Source of the DNA: JAWLGJ01 sp041685145
GTDB lineage: Bacteria; Pseudomonadota; Alphaproteobacteria; Rhodospirillales; Magnetospirillaceae
Assembly: GCA_041685145.1 (NCBI GenBank)
Contig: JAWLGJ010000013.1
Coordinates: 8,442-72,441, forward strand
DNA: 64,000 nt
Direction: 5' to 3'
Position 1 is the first letter of the stretch. The number at the start of each line of letters is the position of its first letter. The translations under genes were made by a program, and so were the position numbers. The notes under the pieces are model-generated. The model was not told the DNA's origin. It made no database searches and saw nothing but the letters and a program-made list of their open reading frames with translations. Shown in pieces: positions 54,316 to 62,343 of this stretch.

Positions 54316-54498
54316 ATGCGGGACATCGGCAACTGGATCATGGGCGTGTTCGCCGGGCTGTTCGGGTTGGCCGGCCTGGTGCTGGCGTCGCGGGCCACCG
54401 ATGCCACCGCCTATTGGTTCGGCCTGGCCTTTTTCGCCTTCGCGGTGCTGTTCATCATGTCGCTGGTCGCCCGCGCCACCCGGGGCGGCGGCGACTGA
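54316..54498 (+). CDS. Small two-helix membrane protein
   Basis: This 60-residue protein has two hydrophobic helices (about 5-25 and 32-52) separated by a short polar turn and ends Arg/Gly-rich. The ATG at 54316 has GGAG eight bases upstream, and a GTG overlapping the STAS stop (54307) is the alternative start. I recognise no family. Coupling to the STAS gene is likely. Confidence 0.65.
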   Translation: MRDIGNWIMGVFAGLFGLAGLVLASRATDATAYWFGLAFFAFAVLFIMSLVARATRGGGD

Positions 54499-54505
54499 GG
54501 GCGGC

Positions 54506-55282
54506 ATGGCCTGGTCGCCGCACCGCTACCTGGCCTATTCCGACGAACGCCTGCGCCCGGCGCAGGATCTGCTGGCCCGTATCGACGCCGACCCGGCCGA
54601 GATCGTCGATCTCGGCTGCGGCACCGGCAGCGCCACACGGCTGCTGCTGGCGCGCTGGCCGCGGGCGCGGGTGGAGGGGGTCGATTCCTCGGCCGAGATG
54701 CTGGCCGCCGCCCGTCAGGCCCCCGACCTGGCGGCGGTGCGGTGGCGCCGGGCCGACATCGCCGCCTGGCGCCCGCAGCGGGCGCCGGGGCTGATCTTCT
54801 CGAACGCGGCGCTGCACTGGCTCGACGACCACGACGCGCTGTTGCCGCGCCTGCTGGCGGCGGTGGCGCCGGGCGGGGTGCTGGCGGTGCAGATGCCGCG
54901 CAACCACGACGCCCCGTCGCACACCTGCATCGCCGAGGCGGTCGCCGCCGGGCCGTGGGCGGCGCGGCTGCGGCCGCTGCTGCGGCCGTCGCCGGTGGCG
55001 GCGCCGGAGGCCTATCACCACCGGCTGGCGCCGCTCGCGGCGCGCCTGGATGTGTGGGAGACGACCTATCTGCATGTCCTCCACGGGCGCAACCCGGTGG
55101 CGCAGTGGACCCGCAGCACGGTGCTGGCGCCGCTGGCGGCGGCGCTGGAGGAGCCGGAGCGCAGCGCCTTCCTGGCCGATTACGCCAACCGCGTGCTGCA
55201 CGCCTACCCGCCGCGCCCCGACGGCACGACGCTGTTCCCGTTCCGGCGGCTGTTCATCGTCGCCCGCCGCGCCGGGGTCTGA
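54506..55282 (+). CDS. tam: Trans-aconitate 2-methyltransferase-like enzyme
   Basis: Tam methylates trans-aconitate, a spontaneous by-product that inhibits aconitase. The 258-residue protein has the SAM site VDLGCGTGSATRLLLARWP, the acidic GVDSSAEMLAAAR and the family segments FSNAALHWLDDHDALLPRLL and QMPRNHDAPSH, which place it in the Tam branch. It follows the small membrane protein by seven bases. Confidence 0.87.
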   Translation: MAWSPHRYLAYSDERLRPAQDLLARIDADPAEIVDLGCGTGSATRLLLARWPRARVEGVDSSAEMLAAARQAPDLAAVRWRRADIAAWRPQRAPGLIFSNAALHWLDDHDALLPRLLAAVAPGGVLAVQMPRNHDAPSHTCIAEAVAAGPWAARLRPLLRPSPVAAPEAYHHRLAPLAARLDVWETTYLHVLHGRNPVAQWTRSTVLAPLAAALEEPERSAFLADYANRVLHAYPPRPDGTTLFPFRRLFIVARRAGV

Positions 55283-55285
55283 TTG

Positions 55286-55310
55286 CCCTCGCCGGGCGCT
55301 CGCTCCGCTC
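55286..55310. repeat. Copy of the dispersed 25-base repeat
   Basis: This 25-base stretch between convergent tam and rlmI matches the reverse complement of 21819-21843 with one mismatch. It begins CCCTCGCCGGGCGC, which also occurs at 21746. No hairpin of its own is evident. Confidence 0.55.
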
Positions 55311-55316
55311 CCTCGG

Positions 55317-56525
55317 CTAATCGAGTTGCAGGACCAGCGCCTTCAGATAGGCCGATTCCGGCAGCATGGGGTGGACGGGATGGTCGGGGGCGGCGCCCGC
55401 CTGGCGGATGATGCGGCCGCCGCGGCCGGCCTGGTGCAGGCCGCGCGCGGCCTCCTCGGCGAAACGCTCGGCGGTGACGTGGTGCGAGCACGACGCCACC
55501 AGCAGGAAGCCCCCCGGGGCCACCAGCGCCGCCGCCAGCCGCGTCATCTTGCGATAGCCCTTGAGCCCGCTGGCCGCCGCCTTCTTGGCCTTCACGAAGG
55601 CCGGCGGGTCGGCCACCACGACGTCGAAGCGCCCGCCGGCGCGCGCCAGGCGCTCCATCTCCCCGAAGGCCTGGGCGCGCACGAAGCGGCAGCGCTCGGC
55701 GACGCCGTTGAGCGCCGCGGCGCGGGCGGCGAGGTCGAGGGCGGGCACGGCGCTGTCCACCGCCGTCACCTCGGCCGCCCCCGCCAGCGCCGCCTGCACG
55801 GCAAAGCCGCCGGCATAGGAATAGAGGTCCAGAACCCGCGCCCCCGCCGCCAGCCGTGCCACGAAGGCGCGGTTGTCGCGCTGGTCGTAGAACCAGCCGG
55901 TTTTCTGCCCGCCCAGCAGGTCGGCGAGGAAACGGGCGCCGTTCTCCTCCAACGCCACCGGCTCCGCCACATCGCCAAGGGCGACGCGGCGATAGGGCTC
56001 CAGGCCCTCCAGCGCCCGCACGGGGCTGTCGTTGCACAGCACCACGGCGCGCGGCGCCAGGCTGCGGGCCAAGGCGTCGAGAAGGTCGGGCAGCAACCGC
56101 TCCATCCCGGCGGTATTGGTCTGGCAGGCGAGCACGTCGCCATAGCGGTCGATCACCAGGCCGGGCAGGCCGTCGGCCTCGGCGTGCACCAGGCGGTAGA
56201 ACGGCCGCGCGAACAGCCGGTCGCGCCAGGCGGCGGCGCGGGCGATGCGTTCGGCCAGGAAGGCGGCGTCGACGACGGCCTCGGGGTCGGCGGCGAGCAG
56301 GCGCGCGGCGATCAGGGTGTGGGGGTTGAAGGCGGCGGTGCCCAGCGGCTCGCCGCCGGCGTCCTCCAGGCGCACGAGGCCGCCGGGCGGCAGGGCGCGG
56401 GCCGCCGGGGTCATGGCGACCTCGTTGGCGTAAACCCAGGGATGGCCGGCGCGCAGGCGGCGCGCCCGCCCCGGCAGCAGGCGGACGACGGCGCGGCCGC
56501 CGGCGGATTCGGATTCGCTGGTCAT
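55317..56525 (-). CDS. RlmI-like 23S rRNA m5C methyltransferase
   Basis: RlmI-family enzymes make 5-methylcytosine in 23S rRNA. The 402-residue protein has an N-terminal PUA domain (about 13-85, RARRLRAGHPWVYANEVA) and a middle EEHEAD-like region. The Rossmann domain has VLDLYSYAGGFAVQAALAGA, FDVVVADPPAFVK and LLVASCSHHV with the catalytic Cys. It is convergent with tam. The exact target base is assumed from family. Confidence 0.87.
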   Translation of the reverse strand: MTSESESAGGRAVVRLLPGRARRLRAGHPWVYANEVAMTPAARALPPGGLVRLEDAGGEPLGTAAFNPHTLIAARLLAADPEAVVDAAFLAERIARAAAWRDRLFARPFYRLVHAEADGLPGLVIDRYGDVLACQTNTAGMERLLPDLLDALARSLAPRAVVLCNDSPVRALEGLEPYRRVALGDVAEPVALEENGARFLADLLGGQKTGWFYDQRDNRAFVARLAAGARVLDLYSYAGGFAVQAALAGAAEVTAVDSAVPALDLAARAAALNGVAERCRFVRAQAFGEMERLARAGGRFDVVVADPPAFVKAKKAAASGLKGYRKMTRLAAALVAPGGFLLVASCSHHVTAERFAEEAARGLHQAGRGGRIIRQAGAAPDHPVHPMLPESAYLKALVLQLD

Positions 56526-56838
56526 GGCGCGGCAGGTTAGCCTAGGCTCCCGGGTTGCGGAAGTGCCGCGGCAAGGCCCCGCCAAGGCGCCGTCGCCGCT
56601 GCATTTGATAATTTCTTAAAAGTGCCGAAGTTTTGATCCATATCAATGGGTTTTTTCCCGCCCCTGGGGCATATTACGCGCACCCGGACCCGCCCGTGGG
56701 GGCCCGCGCTTGGTCGGTGGGCGACGGTTCGGGACGGCCGTTGGGGAGGGGGAAAGCCATTTCAGACCTCGGCGCGCCAGTGTCGGGGGCCGCGACGGAC
56801 GGCCCCGACTGTTCATTTGGTCGAAACAGGAGTTCGGC
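56526..56838 (+). promoter_or_regulatory. FNR/FixK box, promoter and leader of the cco operon
   Basis: TTGATCCATATCAA at 56633-56646 is a perfect TTGAT-N4-ATCAA FNR/FixK site. TATTAC at 56672-56677 is the -10, putting the start near 56681-56684 and the box centre at about -42. That is the class II activating position. A leader of about 155 bases follows to ccoN. The first part of the gap is only the 5' flank of the divergent rlmI-like gene. Confidence 0.85.
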
Positions 56839-58302
56839 ATGACCCAAGCGACCGTGGCGCATGATGCGACTCCCGACTACCTGGAGGACGTGGTCAAGAA
56901 GTTCACCTTGGCCGCCGTGTTCTGGGGAATCGTCGGGTTTTTCGCCGGCGTGTTCATCGCCTTCCAGTTGGCGTATCCGGCCCTGAACCTGGACCTGCCC
57001 TGGACATCGTTCGGCCGCCTGCGGCCCGTGCACACCTCGGCGGTGATCTTCGCCTTCGGGGGCAACGTGCTGTTGGCGACGTCGTTCTACGTCGTGCAGC
57101 GCACCTGTCGGGCGACGCTGTTCGGGGGACGCCCGCTGGGGAATTTCGTGTTCTGGGGCTACCAGCTGTTCATCGTGCTGGCGGCGCTGTCCTATGTGCT
57201 GGGATACACGCAGGGCCGCGAATACGCCGAGCCGGAATGGATCGTCGATCTGTGGATCACCGTCGTCTGGGTGGCCTATCTGATCGCCTTCCTGGGCACG
57301 CTCTACAAGCGCCGCGAGCCGCACATCTATGTGGCCAACTGGTTCTTCCTGGCCTTCATCGTCACGGTCGCGCTGCTGCACCTGGGCAACAACCTGGCGC
57401 TGCCGGTGTCGTTCGCCGGCATGAAGAGCTACTCGCTCTTCTCGGGCGTGCAGGACGCCATGACGCAGTGGTGGTACGGCCACAACGCGGTCGGCTTCTT
57501 CCTCACCGCCGGCTTCCTGGGCATCATGTATTACTTCGTGCCCAAGCGCGCCGAGCGGCCGGTGTATTCCTACCGCCTGTCCATCGTGCATTTCTGGGCG
57601 CTGATCTTCCTCTACATCTGGGCCGGGCCGCACCACCTGCACTACACGGCGCTGCCCGACTGGGCGCAGACCCTGGGCATGACGTTCTCGGTGATGCTGT
57701 GGATGCCGTCCTGGGGCGGCATGATCAACGGCCTGATGACCCTCTCGGGGGCCTGGGACAAGCTGCGCACCGACCCGGTCATCCGCTTCCTGGTCACCTC
57801 GGTCGCCTTCTACGGCATGAGCACCTTCGAGGGGCCGATGATGTCGGTGAAGGCGGTTAACTCGCTGTCGCACTACACCGACTGGACCGTCGGCCATGTG
57901 CATTCCGGGGCGCTGGGCTGGGTGGCCTTCGTCAGCTTCGGGGCGCTGTATTTCATGGTGCCGAAGCTGTGGCGGCGCGAGCGCATGTATTCCATGCGCC
58001 TGATCAGCTACCACTTCTGGATCGCCACCCTGGGCATCGTGCTCTACGTCACCGCGATGTGGATCTCGGGCATCATGCAGGGGCTGATGTGGCGGGCCTA
58101 TGACAGCATGGGCTTCCTGCAGTACTCGTTCATCGAGACCGTCGAGGCGATGCATCCCTACTACGTCATCCGCGGCGCGGGCGGGGTGCTGTTCCTGCTC
58201 GGCTCGCTGATCATGGCCTACAACATCTACCGCACGATCAAGGGCGATGTGCGCACCGAGGTGCCCTACGACGCCCCTGAACTTGTCGGCGCCAAGGGCT
58301 GA
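56839..58302 (+). CDS. ccoN: cbb3-type cytochrome c oxidase subunit I
   Basis: CcoN is the catalytic subunit of the high-affinity terminal oxidase, with heme b and the heme b3-CuB centre. The 487-residue protein has about twelve helices and the metal-ligand motifs LRPVHTSAVIFAFGGN, WWYGHNAVGFF, WAGPHHLHYT and TVGHVHSGALGW. ATG at 56839 follows AGGAG. Together with ccoO, ccoQ and ccoP it forms the oxidase under FNR-type control. Confidence 0.98.
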   Translation: MTQATVAHDATPDYLEDVVKKFTLAAVFWGIVGFFAGVFIAFQLAYPALNLDLPWTSFGRLRPVHTSAVIFAFGGNVLLATSFYVVQRTCRATLFGGRPLGNFVFWGYQLFIVLAALSYVLGYTQGREYAEPEWIVDLWITVVWVAYLIAFLGTLYKRREPHIYVANWFFLAFIVTVALLHLGNNLALPVSFAGMKSYSLFSGVQDAMTQWWYGHNAVGFFLTAGFLGIMYYFVPKRAERPVYSYRLSIVHFWALIFLYIWAGPHHLHYTALPDWAQTLGMTFSVMLWMPSWGGMINGLMTLSGAWDKLRTDPVIRFLVTSVAFYGMSTFEGPMMSVKAVNSLSHYTDWTVGHVHSGALGWVAFVSFGALYFMVPKLWRRERMYSMRLISYHFWIATLGIVLYVTAMWISGIMQGLMWRAYDSMGFLQYSFIETVEAMHPYYVIRGAGGVLFLLGSLIMAYNIYRTIKGDVRTEVPYDAPELVGAKG

Positions 58303-58313
58303 GGGAGGCGACC

Positions 58314-59039
58314 ATGTCCTTGATGAGCAAGCACAAGAAGCTTGAGACCAACGCCTTCCTGCTGATGCTGGGCATCTTCGTCACCGTCATCATCGGGGGG
58401 CTGGTCGAGATCGTGCCCCTGTTCACGATCGAATCGACCATCGAGAAGGTGAAGGGGGTGCGCCCCTACTCGCCGCTGGAACTGGCGGGCCGCAACATCT
58501 ATGTCCGCGAGGGCTGTTACAACTGCCACAGCCAGATGATCCGCCCCTTCCGGGACGAGGTCGAACGCTACGGCCACTACAGCCTCGCCGCCGAGAGCAT
58601 GTACGACCATCCGTTCCAGTGGGGGTCGAAGCGCACCGGCCCCGACCTGGCGCGCGTCGGCGGCAAGTATTCCAACGACTGGCATATGCGCCACATGATC
58701 AATCCGCGCGACGTGGTGCCGGAATCGATCATGCCCGGCTATCCGTGGCTGGCGACCACCCGGCTCGATTACGGCAACATCGCCGACCATCTGAAGACGC
58801 TCCGCATCGTGGGCGTCCCCTACACCGACGAACAGATCGCCAACGCCAAGGCGGACCTGGAGGCCCAGGCCACCGGCGGCGATGTCGGCGACCGTTACCC
58901 CAAGGCGGTGACGGGCCCGTTCGACAACGATCCCGGCGTCGTCACCGAGATGGACGCCCTGGTGGCGTATCTGCAGGTGCTGGGGACGATGGTGGACTTC
59001 ACCACCTACGATCCGAACCTGCCCGAAAACCTCCGTTGA
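58314..59039 (+). CDS. ccoO: cbb3 oxidase monoheme subunit II
   Basis: CcoO is a membrane-anchored cytochrome c that feeds CcoN. The 241-residue protein has an N-terminal anchor (about 10-35) and one heme site, Cys68-Tyr-Asn-Cys71-His72, followed by SQMIRPFRDEVERYGHYS and MPGYPWL with the axial Met. ATG at 58314 is used; 58323 is in frame too. Confidence 0.97.
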   Translation: MSLMSKHKKLETNAFLLMLGIFVTVIIGGLVEIVPLFTIESTIEKVKGVRPYSPLELAGRNIYVREGCYNCHSQMIRPFRDEVERYGHYSLAAESMYDHPFQWGSKRTGPDLARVGGKYSNDWHMRHMINPRDVVPESIMPGYPWLATTRLDYGNIADHLKTLRIVGVPYTDEQIANAKADLEAQATGGDVGDRYPKAVTGPFDNDPGVVTEMDALVAYLQVLGTMVDFTTYDPNLPENLR

Positions 59040-59051
59040 CGGGAGCAACGC

Positions 59052-59213
59052 GTGAGCTTCGCGGAAATTTCCGAGGTTCTCCGCTCCTTCTGGGGGCTGT
59101 GGCTGATGATTCTCTTCCTGGGGATCGTCGCCTGGGCCTTCTGGCCGCGCAACAAGGAGCGGCTGGAGAGCTATGGCGACATTCCCCTGCGGGACGAAGA
59201 CGAGGAGCGCTGA
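59052..59213 (+). CDS. ccoQ: cbb3 oxidase subunit CcoQ
   Basis: CcoQ is a small membrane protein that stabilises the complex. The 53 residues have one helix (about 11-30, SFWGLWLMILFLGIVAWAFW) and an acidic tail DIPLRDEDEER. The start is GTG at 59052, twelve bases after ccoO. It ends one base before ccoP's ATG. Confidence 0.9.
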   Translation: MSFAEISEVLRSFWGLWLMILFLGIVAWAFWPRNKERLESYGDIPLRDEDEER

Positions 59214-59214
59214 A

Positions 59215-60084
59215 ATGGCGACGAATCCCGAGCTGGACACCGTCTCCGGCCAGAACACCACCGGGCACGAGTGGGACGGCATCAAGGAGCTGAACACCCC
59301 GCTGCCCAAGTGGTGGGTGTGGGTGTTCATGATCACCATCGTCTGGGCGATCGGCTATTGGGTGGTGATGCCGGCCTGGCCGACGATGAGCGGCTATACC
59401 CAGGGCGCCCTGGGCTACAGTTCGCGCGCCAGCCTAGCCAAGACCCTCGATGAGGTCGAGGCCGGCCGCGAGACCTGGATGGCGCGGCTGCAGGAGGCCT
59501 CGGTCTCCGAGGTCGCCGAGGACCGCGAGCTGCTGAACTACGCGATGGCGGGCGGCAAGTTCCTCTTCGCCGAGAACTGCGCTCCCTGCCACGGCGCCGG
59601 CGGCGCCGGCGGGCCCGGCTATCCGGCGCTGGTCGACGACGAATGGATCTGGGGCGGCGGCGTCGACGACATCCACGCCACCATCCTCTATGGCGTGCGC
59701 AGCGAGCATCCCGAAACCCGCTTCAACGAGATGCCCGCCTATGGCCGCGACGGCCTGCTCACCCAGGACGAGATCAACGACGTCGCCGAATACGTGCTGT
59801 CGCTGTCCGGCAACGCCGGCGACGCGGCGGCCGCCGAGCGCGGGCAGCAGACCTTCGACGAGCAATGCATCGCCTGCCACGGCGACGGCGGCACCGGCAT
59901 GGCCATCCTCGGCGGGCCGGCGCTCGACAACAACATCTGGCTGTATGGCGGCGGCAAGGCCGACATCGTCCAGCAGATCAACAACCCGTTCCACGGCGTC
60001 ATGCCGGCGTGGGTGGACCGCCTCGACGCGACGGCGATAAAGCAGCTCGCCGTCTATGTCCACTCGCTGGGCGGCGGCCAGTAG
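59215..60084 (+). CDS. ccoP: cbb3 oxidase diheme subunit III
   Basis: CcoP accepts electrons from periplasmic cytochromes. The 289-residue protein has an N-terminal membrane region (about 33-55) and two c-type heme motifs, CAPCH (122-126) and CIACH (218-222), with axial Met residues in EMPAYGRDG and GVMPAW. It ends the structural operon, before a strong terminator. Confidence 0.97.
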   Translation: MATNPELDTVSGQNTTGHEWDGIKELNTPLPKWWVWVFMITIVWAIGYWVVMPAWPTMSGYTQGALGYSSRASLAKTLDEVEAGRETWMARLQEASVSEVAEDRELLNYAMAGGKFLFAENCAPCHGAGGAGGPGYPALVDDEWIWGGGVDDIHATILYGVRSEHPETRFNEMPAYGRDGLLTQDEINDVAEYVLSLSGNAGDAAAAERGQQTFDEQCIACHGDGGTGMAILGGPALDNNIWLYGGGKADIVQQINNPFHGVMPAWVDRLDATAIKQLAVYVHSLGGGQ

Positions 60085-60092
60085 CCCCGTGC

Positions 60093-60138
60093 TTGGGGGG
60101 CGCCCGCGGCATCGGCCGCGGCGCCCCCCAACCTTTTT
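60093..60138 (+). terminator. Rho-independent terminator after ccoP
   Basis: TTGGGGGGCGCC-CGCGGC pairs with GCCGCG-GCGCCCCCCAA around an ATCG loop with one bulged base, then CCTTTTT. A very stable stem and a T-run separate ccoNOQP from ccoG. Confidence 0.9.
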
Positions 60139-60301
60139 GCAGGACGTGACTCGGCGCCGCCGCATCCGCTATATAAATTTCTTCTGATACGCATTACGGC
60201 CGCTCCGCCCCCGCTGCAGGGCGGCGATGCAGGATTGATGGGGCTGCGGGCCGGTGTCCCGGCTACACTGCGTCCCGTCAGCAACGCTAGGGTTTCGCGA
60301 C

Positions 60302-61795
60302 ATGGCCACGACCGACCGCGCAGGCGCCGAGGACAGGACCGCAGGCAGGCAGGCGCGCGCCCCGCAGCCGCCCGCCAAGGCCAAGAAGAAGGTCAGCCTG
60401 TACGCGGAGTACCAGAAGGTCTATCCCCGCCGCATCCGCGGCACCTTCCGCAGCCTGAAGACGGCGGCGGCGGTGCTTCTGCTGGGGTTCTATTTCGTGG
60501 CGCCGTTCCTGCGCTGGGGCCGCGGCCCCGGCGCGCCGGACCAGGCGATCCTCATCGACATGCCCGGCCGGCGGGCCTATTTCTTCAGCATCGAGATTTG
60601 GCCGCAGGAGGTCTATTACCTCACCGGGCTGCTCATCCTGGCGGCGGTGGGGCTGTTCTTCGTCACCGCCCTGTTCGGGCGCATCTGGTGTGGCTTCGCC
60701 TGCTGGCAGACGGTGTGGACGGACTGGTTCCTGGGCGTCGAACGCTGGTTCGAGGGCGACCGCAACGAGCGTCGGCGCCTCGACGGCAGCGCCTGGAGCG
60801 GCCCCAAGCTGGCCCGCAAGCTGGGCAAGTGGGCGACCTGGTTCGTCATCAGCCTCGCCACCGGCATCGCCTTCACGCTGTATTTCGGTGACGCCTACGA
60901 AACTCTGGCGGCCATCTTCACCGGCCGGGCGGGGGTGGCGACCTACTCGTTCATCGCCATCATCGGCGGCTCGGCCTTCGTGCTGGCGGGCTGGGCGCGC
61001 GAGCAGGTGTGCATCTATATGTGCCCCTGGCCGCGCCTGCAGGGGGCGATGTTCGACGAGGACTCCTACATCGTCTCGTACGAGTCCTGGCGCGGCGAGC
61101 CGCGGGCGCCGGCGCGCCCGGGGCAGAGCTTCGAGGGCCGCGGCCACTGCGTCGACTGCCGCATGTGCGTGCAGGTGTGCCCCACCGGCATCGACATCCG
61201 CGAGGGCACCCAGCTTGCCTGCATCGGCTGCGCGCTGTGCATCGACGCCTGCAACGGCGTCATGGATCGTTTCGGCCTGCCACGGGGGCTGATCCGCTAC
61301 GACTCGGAGCGCAACATCGGGGCGCGGTCGCAGGGGCGCGAGACCCGCTTCACCGCCGTCAGGCCGCGCACCATCATCTACGCCGTCGTGCTGCTGCTGG
61401 TCGGCGCCATCATGCTCTACAGCCTGCTGAACCGCAGCACCACCGAGTTGAGCGTGCTGCACGACCGCGCGCCGCTGTGGGTGGCGATGTCGGACGGCAG
61501 CATCCGCAACGGCTACACCGTGAAGCTGCTGAACATGGTGCGCGAGCCGCGCAGCTTCGACCTGCGCGTCGAGGGGGTCGAGGGCGCCGAATTGGCGGCG
61601 GTGGGCGTCGACGGCGGCGGCGACAGCCTGGCGTTGCCGGTGGATCCCGACACCGTCGGCACCTACCGCGTCTTCGTCACCGCCCCGCCCGAGGCGGTCG
61701 CGGGCGAGCGCATCGACATGTGGTTCGCGATCACCGACGCGGCGTCGGGCGAGACGCGGCGGGTGGAGAATGTGTTTGCCGGTCCGGCGCGCTGA
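60302..61795 (+). CDS. ccoG: CcoG, cbb3 oxidase assembly ferredoxin-like protein
   Basis: CcoG is a membrane iron-sulfur protein that reduces copper for cbb3 oxidase assembly. The 497-residue protein has about five helices and NosR/NapH-like Cys motifs FGRIWCGFACWQT and CIYMCPWPR. Two ferredoxin clusters have CVDCRMCVQVCPTG and CIGCALCIDACNG. The periplasmic C-terminal Ig-like domain (about 370-495) is intact. ATG 60302 is used. Confidence 0.95.
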   Translation: MATTDRAGAEDRTAGRQARAPQPPAKAKKKVSLYAEYQKVYPRRIRGTFRSLKTAAAVLLLGFYFVAPFLRWGRGPGAPDQAILIDMPGRRAYFFSIEIWPQEVYYLTGLLILAAVGLFFVTALFGRIWCGFACWQTVWTDWFLGVERWFEGDRNERRRLDGSAWSGPKLARKLGKWATWFVISLATGIAFTLYFGDAYETLAAIFTGRAGVATYSFIAIIGGSAFVLAGWAREQVCIYMCPWPRLQGAMFDEDSYIVSYESWRGEPRAPARPGQSFEGRGHCVDCRMCVQVCPTGIDIREGTQLACIGCALCIDACNGVMDRFGLPRGLIRYDSERNIGARSQGRETRFTAVRPRTIIYAVVLLLVGAIMLYSLLNRSTTELSVLHDRAPLWVAMSDGSIRNGYTVKLLNMVREPRSFDLRVEGVEGAELAAVGVDGGGDSLALPVDPDTVGTYRVFVTAPPEAVAGERIDMWFAITDAASGETRRVENVFAGPAR

Positions 61796-61833
61796 GGCGC
61801 GGCGGGCCCAGGGGGACAGGCGGCGGTACGGTC

Positions 61834-62337
61834 ATGGCGGGAACGCGAAAGCCCAGGGGGCGCTGGTACCCCTACATCTTCGTCGGCGGATTCGGGGTCA
61901 TCCTGGCGGTGAACCTGGTGCTGCTGTATTTCGCCGTCAGCACCTTTTCCGGCCTGCATGTCGATGACGCCTACGAGCGCGGAATCACCTACAACGACGC
62001 CCTGGCCGCCGCCCGCGCCCAGCAGGAACTGGGCTGGACGGCCGAGGTGACGATGGAGGCCGCGGGCGCGGCCGCCGGGCCGGAGTCGCGCACGGCGACG
62101 CTGGTGGTGCGCGTGCACGACGCCCATGGCCGCCCGCTGGAGGGGCTCGACGTGCGCGCCCGCCTGCGCCGGCCAACGGCGCAGGGCTTCGACAGCCAGC
62201 ATTTCCTGCCCCACGCCGGCGACGGCCGCTATGGGGCGACGGTCGACCTGCCGGTGCCGGGGCAGTGGCAGGTGGACGTGGTGGCCTTTGCCGGCGAGGT
62301 CGCCTACCAGACCAGCGAGCGGGTCGTCATACCCTAG
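61834..62337 (+). CDS. ccoH: CcoH/FixH family cbb3 assembly protein
   Basis: CcoH is a membrane-anchored factor needed for stable cbb3 oxidase. The 167-residue protein has an N-terminal helix (about 12-35, YIFVGGFGVILAVNLVLLYF), the conserved GLHVDDAYERGITYN and a beta-rich periplasmic domain ending GEVAYQTSERVVIP. It lies between ccoG and ccoI. Confidence 0.93.
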   Translation: MAGTRKPRGRWYPYIFVGGFGVILAVNLVLLYFAVSTFSGLHVDDAYERGITYNDALAAARAQQELGWTAEVTMEAAGAAAGPESRTATLVVRVHDAHGRPLEGLDVRARLRRPTAQGFDSQHFLPHAGDGRYGATVDLPVPGQWQVDVVAFAGEVAYQTSERVVIP

Positions 62338-62343
62338 GCGCCG

